A stretch of 11,425 nt of DNA from Fusobacteriales bacterium (lineage in GTDB: Bacteria; Fusobacteriota; Fusobacteriia; Fusobacteriales; Leptotrichiaceae), in the NCBI GenBank assembly GCA_031285605.1, contig JAITVW010000211.1, positions 1 through 11,425 on the forward strand, read 5' to 3'. Positions 1 through 7,900 of this stretch are shown one piece after another; position 1 is the stretch's first letter; each line of letters opens with the position of its first letter. Below the pieces are notes generated by a model. It worked only from the letters and a program-made list of their open reading frames with translations. It had not been told where the DNA came from and did no database searches. A program made the translations under genes and the position numbers.

Positions 1-48
1 GATTTCTCTAATCTCATTAAGATCGGCTGTGTCTAATAAATATTCCAT
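1..48 (-). CDS. fsa: Fructose-6-phosphate aldolase / transaldolase-like protein, N-terminal 16 codons only
   Basis: Only the start of a leftward gene is present; it runs off the left edge. The visible residues are MEYLLDTADLNEIREI. The LDTAD segment, with Asp at position 6, matches the first beta strand of the fructose-6-phosphate aldolase/TalC family, where Asp6 is an active-site residue (E. coli FsaA begins MELYLDTSD). FSA enzymes split fructose-6-P into dihydroxyacetone and glyceraldehyde-3-P; close relatives are transaldolases, and 16 residues cannot separate the two. The ATG is preceded by AGGAGG at 53-58 with 4 bases between. It is divergent from gldA, whose enzyme acts on dihydroxyacetone. 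In E. coli a fsa paralogue (fsaB/talC) is also next to gldA, which supports the call. Confidence 0.62.
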   Translation of the reverse strand, partial: MEYLLDTADLNEIREI

Positions 49-97
49 TTTTCCTCCTGTTATTTTATTTTATTTTAAATTTTTAATTTCATTTATG

Positions 98-107
98 CAC
101 ATATGTG
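98..107. promoter_or_regulatory. Candidate operator palindrome in the fsa leader
   Basis: CACATATGTG is a perfect 10-bp palindrome within TGCACATATGTGTA (96-109). It lies about 20-30 bases downstream of the expected start point of the leftward promoter, a usual place for a repressor site. The 14-mer agrees at 10 of 14 positions with TGCAATTTTGTGCA (1863-1876) in the srl leader, suggesting one regulator for both. The regulator is not in the window. Confidence 0.4.
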
Positions 108-134
108 TACTAAAAACACATTCTTATATTTTAT

Positions 135-163
135 GTTATACTTTTATTTTTTAAAATTGTCAA
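135..163 (-). promoter_or_regulatory. Sigma70-type promoter for the fsa-like gene
   Basis: Read on the minus strand: -35 TTGACA (163-158), a spacer of exactly 17 bases, and -10 TATAAC (140-135). The first hexamer is a perfect match and the second differs at one base. Transcription would start near 128, giving a leader of about 80 bases before the ATG at 48. Confidence 0.7.
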
Positions 164-377
164 GTCTTTATTTAACAAAATAAATTTATATGACTGTTAA
201 GCTCGTATCGGCGTATTTCTATATTTTCATCTGTGCTGTTTTTCCTGCATCTTCTGCTGATAAAATCTTTAGACTGCGTATTTAACCTGTATTTTACCTG
301 CTTAATTCTATACAGCAGCTATTTTCCCGGTCTTTCAATATCTATATTTCGATTAATAAAATATTTAAAAATATAAT

Positions 378-406
378 TTGATAATTTAAAAATAAAATGT
401 TAGAAT
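378..406 (+). promoter_or_regulatory. Sigma70-type promoter for gldA, extended -10
   Basis: TTGATA (378-383), a 17-base spacer, and TAGAAT (401-406), preceded by TGT at 398-400, which gives the TGn of an extended -10 element. Transcription would start near 412, leaving a short leader of about 30 bases before the gldA ATG at 441. Confidence 0.62.
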
Positions 407-440
407 TAAACAATTTAAATTATACGAGGAGGGAACACAA

Positions 441-1535
441 ATGGACAAAATAATTTTATCGCCTTCAAAATACGTTCAAGGATATAACACTATTGAAAGA
501 CTTGAAGTTTATACCTCAAGTTTAGGAAAAAATTCACTTATCATTGCTGATGATTTTATTACAAAAATTATTAAAAAACCTGTTTCAAACAGTTACCAAA
601 ACAGCAACAGCACCATATTATTTGAAAAATTCAACGGTGAATGCTCAAGAACAGAAATTAACAGACTTACGGAAATAGTAAAACAGAACAAAATAGATTC
701 CATTGCGGGAATCGGCGGGGGAAAAACTCTGGATACAGCAAAAGCAGTATCATACTATGCGAAGATCCCTGTTGTGATAGTACCTACCATTGCTTCTACC
801 GATGCTCCGTGCAGTGCTTTGTCTGTAATATATACCGATGAAGGTATTTTCAGCGAGTATCTGTTCCTTTCAAAAAATCCTGATCTTGTTATTATGGATA
901 CAAAAATTATAGCTGATGCTCCGGTAAGATTACTGGCTGCAGGAATGGGAGATGCTTTGGCAACTTATTTTGAAGCACGTGCCTGTACTGCCGCCAATAA
1001 GAAGACTATGGCCGGCGGAACTGCTACTAAGGCATCTGCTGCTCTTGCCGAATTATGCTATAATACACTTCTGTCTGACGGATATCTTGCTAAATTATCT
1101 GTTGAAAACAAAGCTGTCACTAAATCCCTTGAAAATATAATTGAAGCAAATACTTATCTGAGCGGAGTTGGTTTTGAAAGCGGCGGACTTGCAGCAGCGC
1201 ATGCTGTACATAACGGACTTACAGCTATAGAAGAACTGCATCATTTATACCACGGGGAAAAAGTAACTTTCGGCGTACTGGTGCAGCTGGTTTTGGAAAA
1301 TGCACCGAAAAATGAAATAGAAGATGTTTTGTCATTCTGTAAAAAAATCAATCTTCCGGTTTGTTTTAAAGATATGGGAATCGCAAATATAAATAAAGAA
1401 AAAATTTACGAAGCAGCCAAACTTGCATGTGCAGAAGGCGAAACTATTTATAATATGCCTTTTGAAGTAACTGTTGATGATGTATATTCGGCAATTCTTA
1501 CGGCAAATTCACTTGGCGAAAATTTTGGTTCTTAA
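441..1535 (+). CDS. gldA: Glycerol dehydrogenase (NAD-dependent, Zn-containing)
   Basis: A 364-residue cytoplasmic enzyme of the iron/zinc alcohol dehydrogenase superfamily that interconverts glycerol and dihydroxyacetone with NAD+/NADH. Length and sequence follow E. coli GldA closely along the whole chain. Visible are the nucleotide-binding loop GIGGGKTLDTAK (90-101), the segment PTIASTDAPCSALSVIYTDEG (split around 115-135), and the zinc ligands Asp171, His254 and His271 in GDALAT, AAAHAVHNG and YHGEK. The start is fixed by AGGAGG at 427-432, eight bases before the ATG. It has its own promoter and a terminator at 1575-1603, so it appears monocistronic. The partner enzyme of dihydroxyacetone metabolism, the fsa-like gene, is divergent. 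With a sorbitol operon downstream, a role in reducing dihydroxyacetone to glycerol is plausible, but oxidation of glycerol is equally compatible with the sequence. Confidence 0.95.
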   Translation: MDKIILSPSKYVQGYNTIERLEVYTSSLGKNSLIIADDFITKIIKKPVSNSYQNSNSTILFEKFNGECSRTEINRLTEIVKQNKIDSIAGIGGGKTLDTAKAVSYYAKIPVVIVPTIASTDAPCSALSVIYTDEGIFSEYLFLSKNPDLVIMDTKIIADAPVRLLAAGMGDALATYFEARACTAANKKTMAGGTATKASAALAELCYNTLLSDGYLAKLSVENKAVTKSLENIIEANTYLSGVGFESGGLAAAHAVHNGLTAIEELHHLYHGEKVTFGVLVQLVLENAPKNEIEDVLSFCKKINLPVCFKDMGIANINKEKIYEAAKLACAEGETIYNMPFEVTVDDVYSAILTANSLGENFGS

Positions 1536-1574
1536 TTTTATTGAATTTTAAATGCTGATTTTCATTTTAGATAT

Positions 1575-1603
1575 AAAAAACCTGGCTTTTTGTCAGGTTT
1601 TTT
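1575..1603 (+). terminator. Intrinsic terminator after gldA
   Basis: AAAAAACCTGGC pairs with GTCAGGTTTTTT around a five-T loop: a 12-bp stem with one G-U pair, ending in a T run. It lies 40 bases after the gldA stop and separates gldA from the srl operon. Confidence 0.88.
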
Positions 1604-1643
1604 CCGGTACTTTTTGACTTTTACAACTATTTTTTTTAATTGG

Positions 1644-1655
1644 AAAACCGGTTTT
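1644..1655. promoter_or_regulatory. Palindrome upstream of the srl promoter, candidate activator site
   Basis: AAAACCGGTTTT is a perfect 12-bp palindrome whose right edge is 45 bases before the -35 hexamer at 1701. That distance fits an activator site or a distal operator. It is followed by a T/C-rich run, so a weak back-up terminator is an alternative reading. Confidence 0.35.
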
Positions 1656-1700
1656 TCTCTCTTCTAAAAAATATAAGTTCAAAAAATTATTTTTCTTCTA

Positions 1701-1729
1701 TTGACAAAACCATAAATTAGGGTTATATA
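1701..1729 (+). promoter_or_regulatory. Likely promoter of gutM-srlA-srlE-srlD
   Basis: TTGACA (1701-1706) is a perfect -35; 17 bases later lies TATATA (1724-1729), a 4 of 6 match to the -10. The weaker -10 fits an activated promoter. The predicted start is near 1736, leaving a leader of about 175 bases before gutM. Confidence 0.55.
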
Positions 1730-1758
1730 TTATTATAAGCAATTTTTTTCTCAGATAA

Positions 1759-1770
1759 CACAAAATTGCA
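1759..1770. promoter_or_regulatory. Upstream arm of inverted operator pair in the srl leader
   Basis: CACAAAATTGCA is the exact reverse complement of TGCAATTTTGTG at 1863-1874, 92 bases away. It sits just downstream of the predicted start point. It could be a second binding site for the same regulator, allowing DNA looping, or could pair with the other arm in the RNA leader. Confidence 0.4.
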
Positions 1771-1860
1771 TTTTTTAAAACTTTTTATGATTTTACACAA
1801 TATAAGCATAAAATTTCAAAACACTGTAAAAAATGTTAATTCAAATTTTTTTTAGGTTTT

Positions 1861-1878
1861 TTTGCAATTTTGTGCAAA
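1861..1878. promoter_or_regulatory. Candidate operator just upstream of gutM
   Basis: TTTGCA-ATTTTG-TGCAAA: perfect 6-bp inverted arms around a 6-base spacer, the layout of a site for a dimeric helix-turn-helix regulator. It contains the downstream copy of the 12-bp element and ends 19 bases before the AGGAGG of gutM. It does not match the CcpA, CRP or FNR consensus. Confidence 0.45.
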
Positions 1879-1911
1879 GTATATACAAAATTTCAAGAGG
1901 AGGTGGCAAAA

Positions 1912-2298
1912 GTGATTCAACTAATAATATTAATTATCTTAGTATGGGCTCTGCAGTGTGTTTTTACTCTATTTCAGCTGAAATATTTTAACAGGGAATA
2001 TATAAATCTGCGAAAAAAAGGATTTGTCCTTATCGGAAAACAACGTTACAGAATCAGCAGAGGCTGTGTAATACTTCTTCTTATCACAAGAGACGGAGAA
2101 ATTCTGGACGGCAAAGTTATGAACGGTTATACAGTATTCACAAGATTCAAAACCTTAACTTCCGTTAAAAACAGAAATATTATGGAAAACTGGAAAGATG
2201 AGAAGATAGATACTGTTATCAAAAAAGCATTGTATAATGCGCAATCTAACTATATCAAAGAGCTGGAAATGTTAAATGCACAAAATATCCCTGCATAA
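1912..2298 (+). CDS. gutM: Glucitol operon activator protein family (GutM)
   Basis: A 128-residue protein of the GutM/SrlM family, described in E. coli as an activator of the glucitol operon. A single hydrophobic segment at residues 2-22 suggests a membrane-anchored N-terminus with the rest facing the cytoplasm. The family pattern is visible in FNREY (26-30), the basic patch [14 protein letters not shown], and the segment [20 protein letters not shown] (61-80), which parallels the E. coli stretch ending in KGLTVFARP. The start chosen is GTG at 1912, eight bases after AGGAGG (1898-1903); an in-frame ATG at 1870 lacks a ribosome site and lies in the operator palindrome. Here it is first in the operon, ahead of srlA, while in E. 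coli it follows srlD. How GutM works mechanistically is not shown by the sequence. Confidence 0.88.
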   Translation: MIQLIILIILVWALQCVFTLFQLKYFNREYINLRKKGFVLIGKQRYRISRGCVILLLITRDGEILDGKVMNGYTVFTRFKTLTSVKNRNIMENWKDEKIDTVIKKALYNAQSNYIKELEMLNAQNIPA

Positions 2299-2333
2299 TC
2301 ATTCAGCTAAAAATAAATTTTAGGAGGAACTAT

Positions 2334-2879
2334 ATGGAATTTTTATCAAAACTGGCCACAGGATTTATTGGTCTGTTTCAGGAAGGCGGAACTGTTTTTG
2401 TAGGTTTGGTAACAGGAATACTTCCCCTTTTAATATGTCTGCTTGTGGCAATGAATGCGCTCATTAAATTTGTCGGTGAGGACAAAATAGAAAGATTGGC
2501 ACAAAAATCTGCTATTCACCCGTTATTAAGATATCTTGTACTGCCGACAGTGGGTACATTCTTCTTTATCAATCCTATGACTATGTCTCTGGGAAGATTT
2601 CTTCCGGAAAAATATAAGCCGAGTTACTATTCTGCCTGTACATATGCATGTCATACAATGAACGGATTATTTCCTCATATTAATCCCGGTGAATTATTTG
2701 TTTTTCTCGGAGTAGCAAATGGTATTACACAGCTGGGACTTCCCATTTCGGATCTGGCACTCAGATATTTTCTTGTAGGGGTAGTTACTAATTTTTTCAG
2801 AGGATGGGTAACAGACTTCACTACTTCCTATGTGGAAAAACAGCAGGGTGTAAAACTTCCTGCAGAAATAAAATTATAG
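2334..2879 (+). CDS. srlA: PTS glucitol/sorbitol transporter, EIIC2 subunit
   Basis: A 181-residue integral membrane protein, one of the two membrane subunits of the glucitol/sorbitol PTS permease, which imports sorbitol and releases it as sorbitol-6-phosphate. It follows E. coli SrlA (187 residues) over its full length. Conserved blocks include [12 protein letters not shown] (22-33), [10 protein letters not shown] with PEKYKPSYY (80-99), the [16 protein letters not shown] block (106-122) and [15 protein letters not shown] (147-161). Hydrophobic segments are near 20-46, 66-80, 120-135 and 142-158. AGGAGG at 2322-2327 is six bases before the ATG. It lies 35 bases after gutM and 12 bases before srlE, so the three are co-transcribed. 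Confidence 0.95.
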   Translation: MEFLSKLATGFIGLFQEGGTVFVGLVTGILPLLICLLVAMNALIKFVGEDKIERLAQKSAIHPLLRYLVLPTVGTFFFINPMTMSLGRFLPEKYKPSYYSACTYACHTMNGLFPHINPGELFVFLGVANGITQLGLPISDLALRYFLVGVVTNFFRGWVTDFTTSYVEKQQGVKLPAEIKL

Positions 2880-2891
2880 AGGAGGATATTT

Positions 2892-3893
2892 ATGTATAAA
2901 AAAGTAATAGTTCATGCCGGTGACGGAGGTTTCGGAGGTCCGCTGATAATTGCCCCGGATGAGAAGAAAAACGTTATTCTTTATGTGACAGGAGGACATA
3001 TTCCCGAAGTAGCAAAAGTTCTTGCCGAAAAAACCGGCGGTGAACTGGTTGACGGTTTTAAGACAAAAGTAGAAGATGAACAGATTGCAGCTGTAATAAT
3101 AGACTGCGGAGGTAATCTCAGATGCGGAATTTATCCGAAAAAAAGAGTGCCTACTATAAATATCATGGCAACAGGTAAAAGCGGAGCTCTTGCTCAGTAT
3201 ATAACAGAAGATATTTATGTTTCGGCTGTTAAGCCGTCTAATATAGCAGAATACACCGGTGAAGAAAGTACAGCCGTGGCAGCTCCGGCCGCTGTAAAAG
3301 ATACCGCTGCAAAAAATAAGCAGCCAAAATATTCCACTGACAAAAAAATCAGTCAGCAGTCTTCGGGATTAATGGGAAAAATCGGTATGGGAATGGGAAA
3401 TCTGGTAAGTACTCTTTATCAGGCAGGAAGAGAAACTATAGAGACTGTAATAAAAACAATCCTTCCTTTTATGGCATTTGTTGCTATGCTTATAGGTGTT
3501 ATACTGAAATCAGGAATCGGAGATGTTATCGCCAAGGCTCTTACTCCTCTGGCAAGTACTCTGCCGGGTCTGCTTATAATTTCACTGATATGTTCTTTCC
3601 CTCTTTTATCGCCGTTTTTAGGGCCGGGAGCTGTAATAGCACAGGTAATAGGAGTCCTTGTAGGTGTAGAAATAGGAAAAGGAAGTATACCAGCACAGTT
3701 TGCACTGCCGGCATTGTTTGCAATTAATTCACAGGCTGCATGTGACTTTATTCCTGTTGGTCTGGGACTGTCAGAAGCAGAAGTGGAAACTGTGGAAGTC
3801 GGGGTTCCGTCAGTATTATATGCACGTTTCCTTACAGGGGCACCTACTGTATTCATAGCATGGCTTGCAAGTTTTGGTATGTATTCAAAATAA
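2892..3893 (+). CDS. srlE: PTS glucitol/sorbitol transporter, EIIB and second EIIC domain
   Basis: A 333-residue permease subunit that takes a phosphoryl group from EIIA on a cysteine and passes it to sorbitol during transport. Residues 1-115 are the soluble EIIB domain; the phosphocysteine must be one of Cys72 or Cys78 in the [20 protein letters not shown] block (71-90). Residues about 120-155 form an Ala- and Lys-rich linker that is longer than the one in E. coli SrlE (319 residues in all). Residues 160-330 are the membrane domain, with [41 protein letters not shown] (236-254) and [11 protein letters not shown] (281-291) nearly unchanged from E. coli. AGGAGG at 2880-2885 abuts the srlA stop. 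The EIIA gene expected next is missing. Confidence 0.95.
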   Translation: MYKKVIVHAGDGGFGGPLIIAPDEKKNVILYVTGGHIPEVAKVLAEKTGGELVDGFKTKVEDEQIAAVIIDCGGNLRCGIYPKKRVPTINIMATGKSGALAQYITEDIYVSAVKPSNIAEYTGEESTAVAAPAAVKDTAAKNKQPKYSTDKKISQQSSGLMGKIGMGMGNLVSTLYQAGRETIETVIKTILPFMAFVAMLIGVILKSGIGDVIAKALTPLASTLPGLLIISLICSFPLLSPFLGPGAVIAQVIGVLVGVEIGKGSIPAQFALPALFAINSQAACDFIPVGLGLSEAEVETVEVGVPSVLYARFLTGAPTVFIAWLASFGMYSK

Positions 3894-3915
3894 TTACAAC
3901 ACTAGTGTACTGTAA
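3894..3915. promoter_or_regulatory. Imperfect palindrome in the srlE-srlD gap
   Basis: TTACA and TGTAA flank a perfect 10-bp palindrome ACACTAGTGT (3899-3908), with two extra bases on the right side. It begins directly after the srlE stop. It could be an RNA hairpin that sets the relative level of srlD, or a protein site. It has no T run, so it is not a normal terminator. Confidence 0.4.
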
Positions 3916-3979
3916 TGTTCAGCTGAGAACAAATATAACAATACACTGAATCCGATACAAACGAAAGGGATGATTTAAA

Positions 3980-4756
3980 TTGGAAAAACAAGCCGCAATA
4001 GTAATAGGAGGCGGACAAACCCTCGGGGAGTTTCTTTCCAAAGGGTTGGCCGAAGCCGGTTATGATGTACTGACAGCAGATATAAACGGAGAAAATGCCG
4101 AAAAAGTAAAAAATGAAATTAACAGCAAATATCAGGGGAACTTTCAAAGCTTTCAAGTAAATGCCGCCAATGAAGAGGAAGTTATAAACCTGAGAAAATT
4201 TGCAGAACAAAATTACAAGCATATTGATCTTCTTGTATATAATGCCGGAGTTGCCAGAAGTTCAAAAATTGACAGTTTTGATCTCAAAGACTGGGATATT
4301 TCTGTATCTGTGAATCTTACCGGATATTTTCTGTGTGCAAGGGAAATATCAAAAATCATGATAAAACAAGGTTTTGGAAATATTATACAGATTAATACAA
4401 AATCCGGTAAAGTAGGAAGCAAACATAATTCAGCATACTCTGCTTCAAAATTCGGCGGTGTGGGGTTGACCCAGTCACTTGCTTTGGATCTTGCAGAACA
4501 TAATATTCGTGTAAACAGCCTTATGCTGGGAAATTTGCTAAAATCTCCTATGTTTCAGAGTCTTCTGCCGCAATATGCCAAAAAACTCGGAGTTTCTGAA
4601 GATCAGGTAGAGAAAATCTACAGAGATAAAGTACCATTAAAAAGAGGCTGTGAATATCAGGATGTTCTTAACATCCTCCTGTTTTATGCTTCTGACAAAG
4701 CTTCTTACTGCACAGGTCAGTCTATTAATATTACAGGCGGACAGGTTATGTTTTAG
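3980..4756 (+). CDS. srlD: Sorbitol-6-phosphate 2-dehydrogenase (SDR family)
   Basis: A 258-residue cytoplasmic short-chain dehydrogenase that oxidises sorbitol-6-phosphate to fructose-6-phosphate with NAD+, the step after PTS import. It aligns without large gaps to E. coli SrlD. Visible are the nucleotide-binding motif VIGGGQTLG (8-16), NAG (88-90), Asn112, the catalytic YSASK (Tyr153, Lys157), the near-invariant GKVGSKHNSAYSASKFGGVG stretch (143-162) and the C-terminal CTGQSINITGGQVMF. The serine expected 13 residues before Tyr153 is Thr140 here (INTKSG against INSKSG in E. coli). Translation starts at TTG, nine bases after AAAGGGA (3964-3970); no in-frame ATG or GTG is available nearby, and this start restores the E. 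coli N-terminus. It lies 86 bases after srlE. Confidence 0.93.
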   Translation: MEKQAAIVIGGGQTLGEFLSKGLAEAGYDVLTADINGENAEKVKNEINSKYQGNFQSFQVNAANEEEVINLRKFAEQNYKHIDLLVYNAGVARSSKIDSFDLKDWDISVSVNLTGYFLCAREISKIMIKQGFGNIIQINTKSGKVGSKHNSAYSASKFGGVGLTQSLALDLAEHNIRVNSLMLGNLLKSPMFQSLLPQYAKKLGVSEDQVEKIYRDKVPLKRGCEYQDVLNILLFYASDKASYCTGQSINITGGQVMF

Positions 4757-4875
4757 TTTTTTAAATACAAATTTTTTAAAGGGACTGTATCAAAGAGTCT
4801 CTTAATACCAGAACTAAAAACAATATATTTGCTAAATAAAGATTAGTTTATAGAGAATTTCGCACACTCTCTACT

Positions 4876-4901
4876 AAAAAAGAGGCAGCTGCCTCTTTTT
4901 T
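4876..4901. terminator. Bidirectional terminator between srlD and the barrel gene
   Basis: A perfect 26-bp palindrome: six A, then GAGGCAG and its complement CTGCCTC, then six T. Having A and T runs on opposite sides, it can stop transcription from both directions. It lies 120 bases after srlD, and its right end contains two bases of the stop codon (4902-4900) of the leftward gene. Confidence 0.92.
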
Positions 4902-7900
4902 AAAACTTTCCTATTATATTTATAAACCATCCTTGAGCATTTATATCTGTATCTCTCAGATCGTCCTGAAAATTTGAAAAATTATATCCTACACCTATTT
5001 TCAAATTTTCTCCTATATGCTTGTACACTCCTGCTAATGCTCCGTGTTTTAAATTTTCCGTATTATTGTTTTTTCCTATATCAGCAAGAAATCTGTATTC
5101 CGCCATCAAATCCCAGTCCTTTATTACTTCATATTCCTGTCTGAATCCCAGCAGCGCAAAGTTTTTTTCTACTTTTATATTTCTCCTGTCTGAAGTTTTA
5201 TAATAGTCATTTTCAAATTTTACCGCTGTTTTCATACCTGTTGTAAACCTTTTGGTAATTTTATAATTTCCCTCTGCTTCAAATATGTGTTTAAATTCCT
5301 CAAGATAAGAAGTTTCCCTGTCAGAATCATTTTCTCTGTTTAATATATAACTGTATCTGCCCAGCATATTAAATCTGTTATTGTATACAGGCCTGTAAGC
5401 TATTCCTATTCCTGCTTCCGCATACTCATTAACAATTCTGTTCGTTCTTTTATCTTTGGAAACAGTATAATCACCTTTGGCAAGAAATCTCAAAGACTCT
5501 GTTACTTTATAGCCTGCCGAATTCAGCAATACATATTGGACTTCATCTGTAGCATCTCCTTTATCCATTCTGTACTCTAATTTATTCTGAAGCTGAAAAT
5601 TCGACTTTACAAAACTTGATAACAGACTTACAGCTGTTCTGTCATAAGAAGGTCCATTGTTGGGATTTACCTTTCCATACTGATATGAAACTCCTGCTCT
5701 GTAATTATCAGTAAGACTGTAGTCAGCTCCATATGATTCCAGATAACTTTTTTCATCTCTTTCTTTTAAAAACTGATTTTCCGCATATACTGAAAACTTG
5801 TCTGTTATTCTTGCTCTCTGACCTATCACTACTTTATCAGAATTTTTTGAGATACTGTTCCATAAATCATATCCCGTATAAATGCTGTAATTATTGGTTA
5901 TTTTATAATCAGCAGTAATTTCCGCTCCTGATGTATTATTATCCCCGAGCTTGCCTTCTGCTTTTACAGTCAGTCTGTTATTCCATCTGCTTTCCACTCC
6001 CAGTCTGTAAAGTGATCTGTTATCATAATTCTTCTGCTTTACAGCTTCCTGAATTATTCCGTAAATATCCAGATTGGAAGTTACTTTATAATCGGCTCTT
6101 ACTGCAAGAATGAGAGCTTCTTTATCCTCTTCATTTGTCATTTTTTCTGTTTTATTTTCCATTGCTGCCGATAATCTCAGTTTTTCACTTACTGCATACT
6201 CTGTCTGCCCGGTTATAGATTCTTTATTTTCTATCCTTCCGTCTAAATAATTCTCTTTTGCCGTGCTTTCATATTTTGTACGAAAATATAACCCGTCTGC
6301 GGGATTCAGCTTTATTTCCCAGCCATAAGCCTCCAGAGCATAATCATTACTGTACTGTCCTCCGGAAAAATCGTTTCCTACATTTAAATACCAGCCGTTC
6401 ACTTCATTTCCATACGGCTTAAATAAATTCTTATTCAAATCATAAAGATTTAATACTCCCCTGAGTGAATAGGCTCTTCCTCTGCTTTTTTCAGGAGGAT
6501 TGCTGTTTTTATCAGTAAATTCCAAACCTCCGTTATAAGATATAAAATAATTATCTATATTTCTTGATTTGGACTCACTGTATTCTCCTCTTAAATATGT
6601 ACCATCCGAATATCTTAAAACAGCGTCTCCACCATAAATTTCATAATCAGAACTGTTATCCTTTTCTTCTTTTATGTAAGTACCGCCTATTCGCAGATGT
6701 TCACCTATCCACGCACTTCCTCTTCCTCCATAAGTCATATTGTTCAGTGATTCTGATGTTCTCGGTTCATAATCATATTCTGCCACGAGATATAATTCAC
6801 TTCCGGATTTTCCGTCTTCCTGTATCAAATCATTGTATGAATCTGCTGCATGATCTTTAAGCGGTTTTCTCAGAGTAATCCTTCCCTGATAATTATCTAT
6901 TTCATAATCTTTTCCTTCTGCGAGATAAACTACTTTTTCTGTAATCCCTGAGTTTTTATTCCTTACTTCTACACTTATTTTTTCAGTATCTCTGATAACT
7001 TCACCGTTTTTTAGAAAATAAAGGCTTCCTCCTGTTCCTAAAAATTCATTTTTTGCGTGAATTGTTTCAGCTTCTGAGCCAAAAGCCGTAATATTATATT
7101 TATCTTCACCGAAGCTCGTGGTCTTAGAGCTTATAAGTTCTCCTTTAGCTCCGTACAATGTTCTGTTCACCTGTGAAAATTCCGGACCGCTCAGCCCTGT
7201 TCCATAAGTTCCCCACATTATACCGGACTTTTTATACTCCAGCTGACCAAATATTTTCCCTTGTTGTAAATAGCTGTTTGCATTTGTTATTATAGAATCA
7301 TCACCGTATGTGGGATAAAAATTATCTTCTCTTATTCTAAAAAATACATCTTCTCTGTCTCTTTTGAAAAAATCATCAAACAAATCTTTTATCTCGCTGT
7401 CTTTAGTATCAAACTGCAGTCTTCCTCTCAGATTATCATTAAACTTTGCTTCTCCGTCAAAAGCTATCCTTCCCTGTTTAAAAAGTTTCCCGTTCATTTC
7501 ATTGCCGTCGATATCTTTATATTCACCGGTATTGGAATATTGCCCTATTGTAAAGTCGGCTATTCCTACACCAAAGAAATATCTGCTGTCTATTTCTACT
7601 TTCAGATTATATTCTTCTGTATTTCCATTTTTATCTATTGCCTGTATCAAAAGGTCACTCTCTCCCGAAGGGATTAATCTTTCCGCTTTTACGGCACCTG
7701 TTTCTTTATCTATTGAATAATTATCACCGTTTATCTTCAAGGTTTGGATATTGGTAAGATTATTTCCCGAGATAATTACTTTTCCAAAAGTGCTTTTTAT
7801 ATTTCTTATTCTTAATTCAGCATTACTGTATACCTGTTCATTATACTCTTTTCCAAAATCATATGTATTTTCTTTTGATTTTCTGCTTATCAAATCTATT

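Larger units (their letters stand above)
61..440. other. Divergent intergenic region between fsa-like gene and gldA
   Basis: This 380-base AT-rich stretch holds no coding region that I can support on either strand. It contains a leftward promoter (135-163), a palindrome just downstream of it (98-107), and a rightward promoter (378-406). The middle, roughly 190-370, is slightly richer in GC and shows no convincing hairpin, tRNA or small ORF with a ribosome site. Confidence 0.7.
1604..1911. other. Intergenic region and long leader of the srl operon
   Basis: About 308 bases with no supported gene. It contains a 12-bp perfect palindrome (1644-1655), the likely operon promoter (1701-1729) and, in a leader of about 175 bases, an inverted pair of 12-bp elements (1759-1770 and 1863-1874). 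The rest is A/T runs. Confidence 0.7.

Noticed and set aside
1861..1878. CcpA cre, CRP or FNR site
   Set aside because: The palindrome lacks the CG centre of cre, the TGTGA-N6-TCACA arms of CRP and the TTGAT-N4-ATCAA arms of FNR.
1870..1911. ATG at 1870 as the start of gutM, adding 14 residues
   Set aside because: It has no ribosome site and overlaps the operator palindrome. GTG at 1912 lies eight bases after AGGAGG and gives the usual GutM N-terminus.
3419..3856. Leftward reading frame antisense to srlE, and similar ones antisense to srlD and the barrel gene
   Set aside because: They lie opposite strongly conserved coding sequence, have unnatural compositions and lack ribosome sites.
3894..3979. 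A hidden or degraded srlB (EIIA)
   Set aside because: 86 bases are too short for the roughly 120-residue EIIA, and none of the frames shows recognisable EIIA residues.
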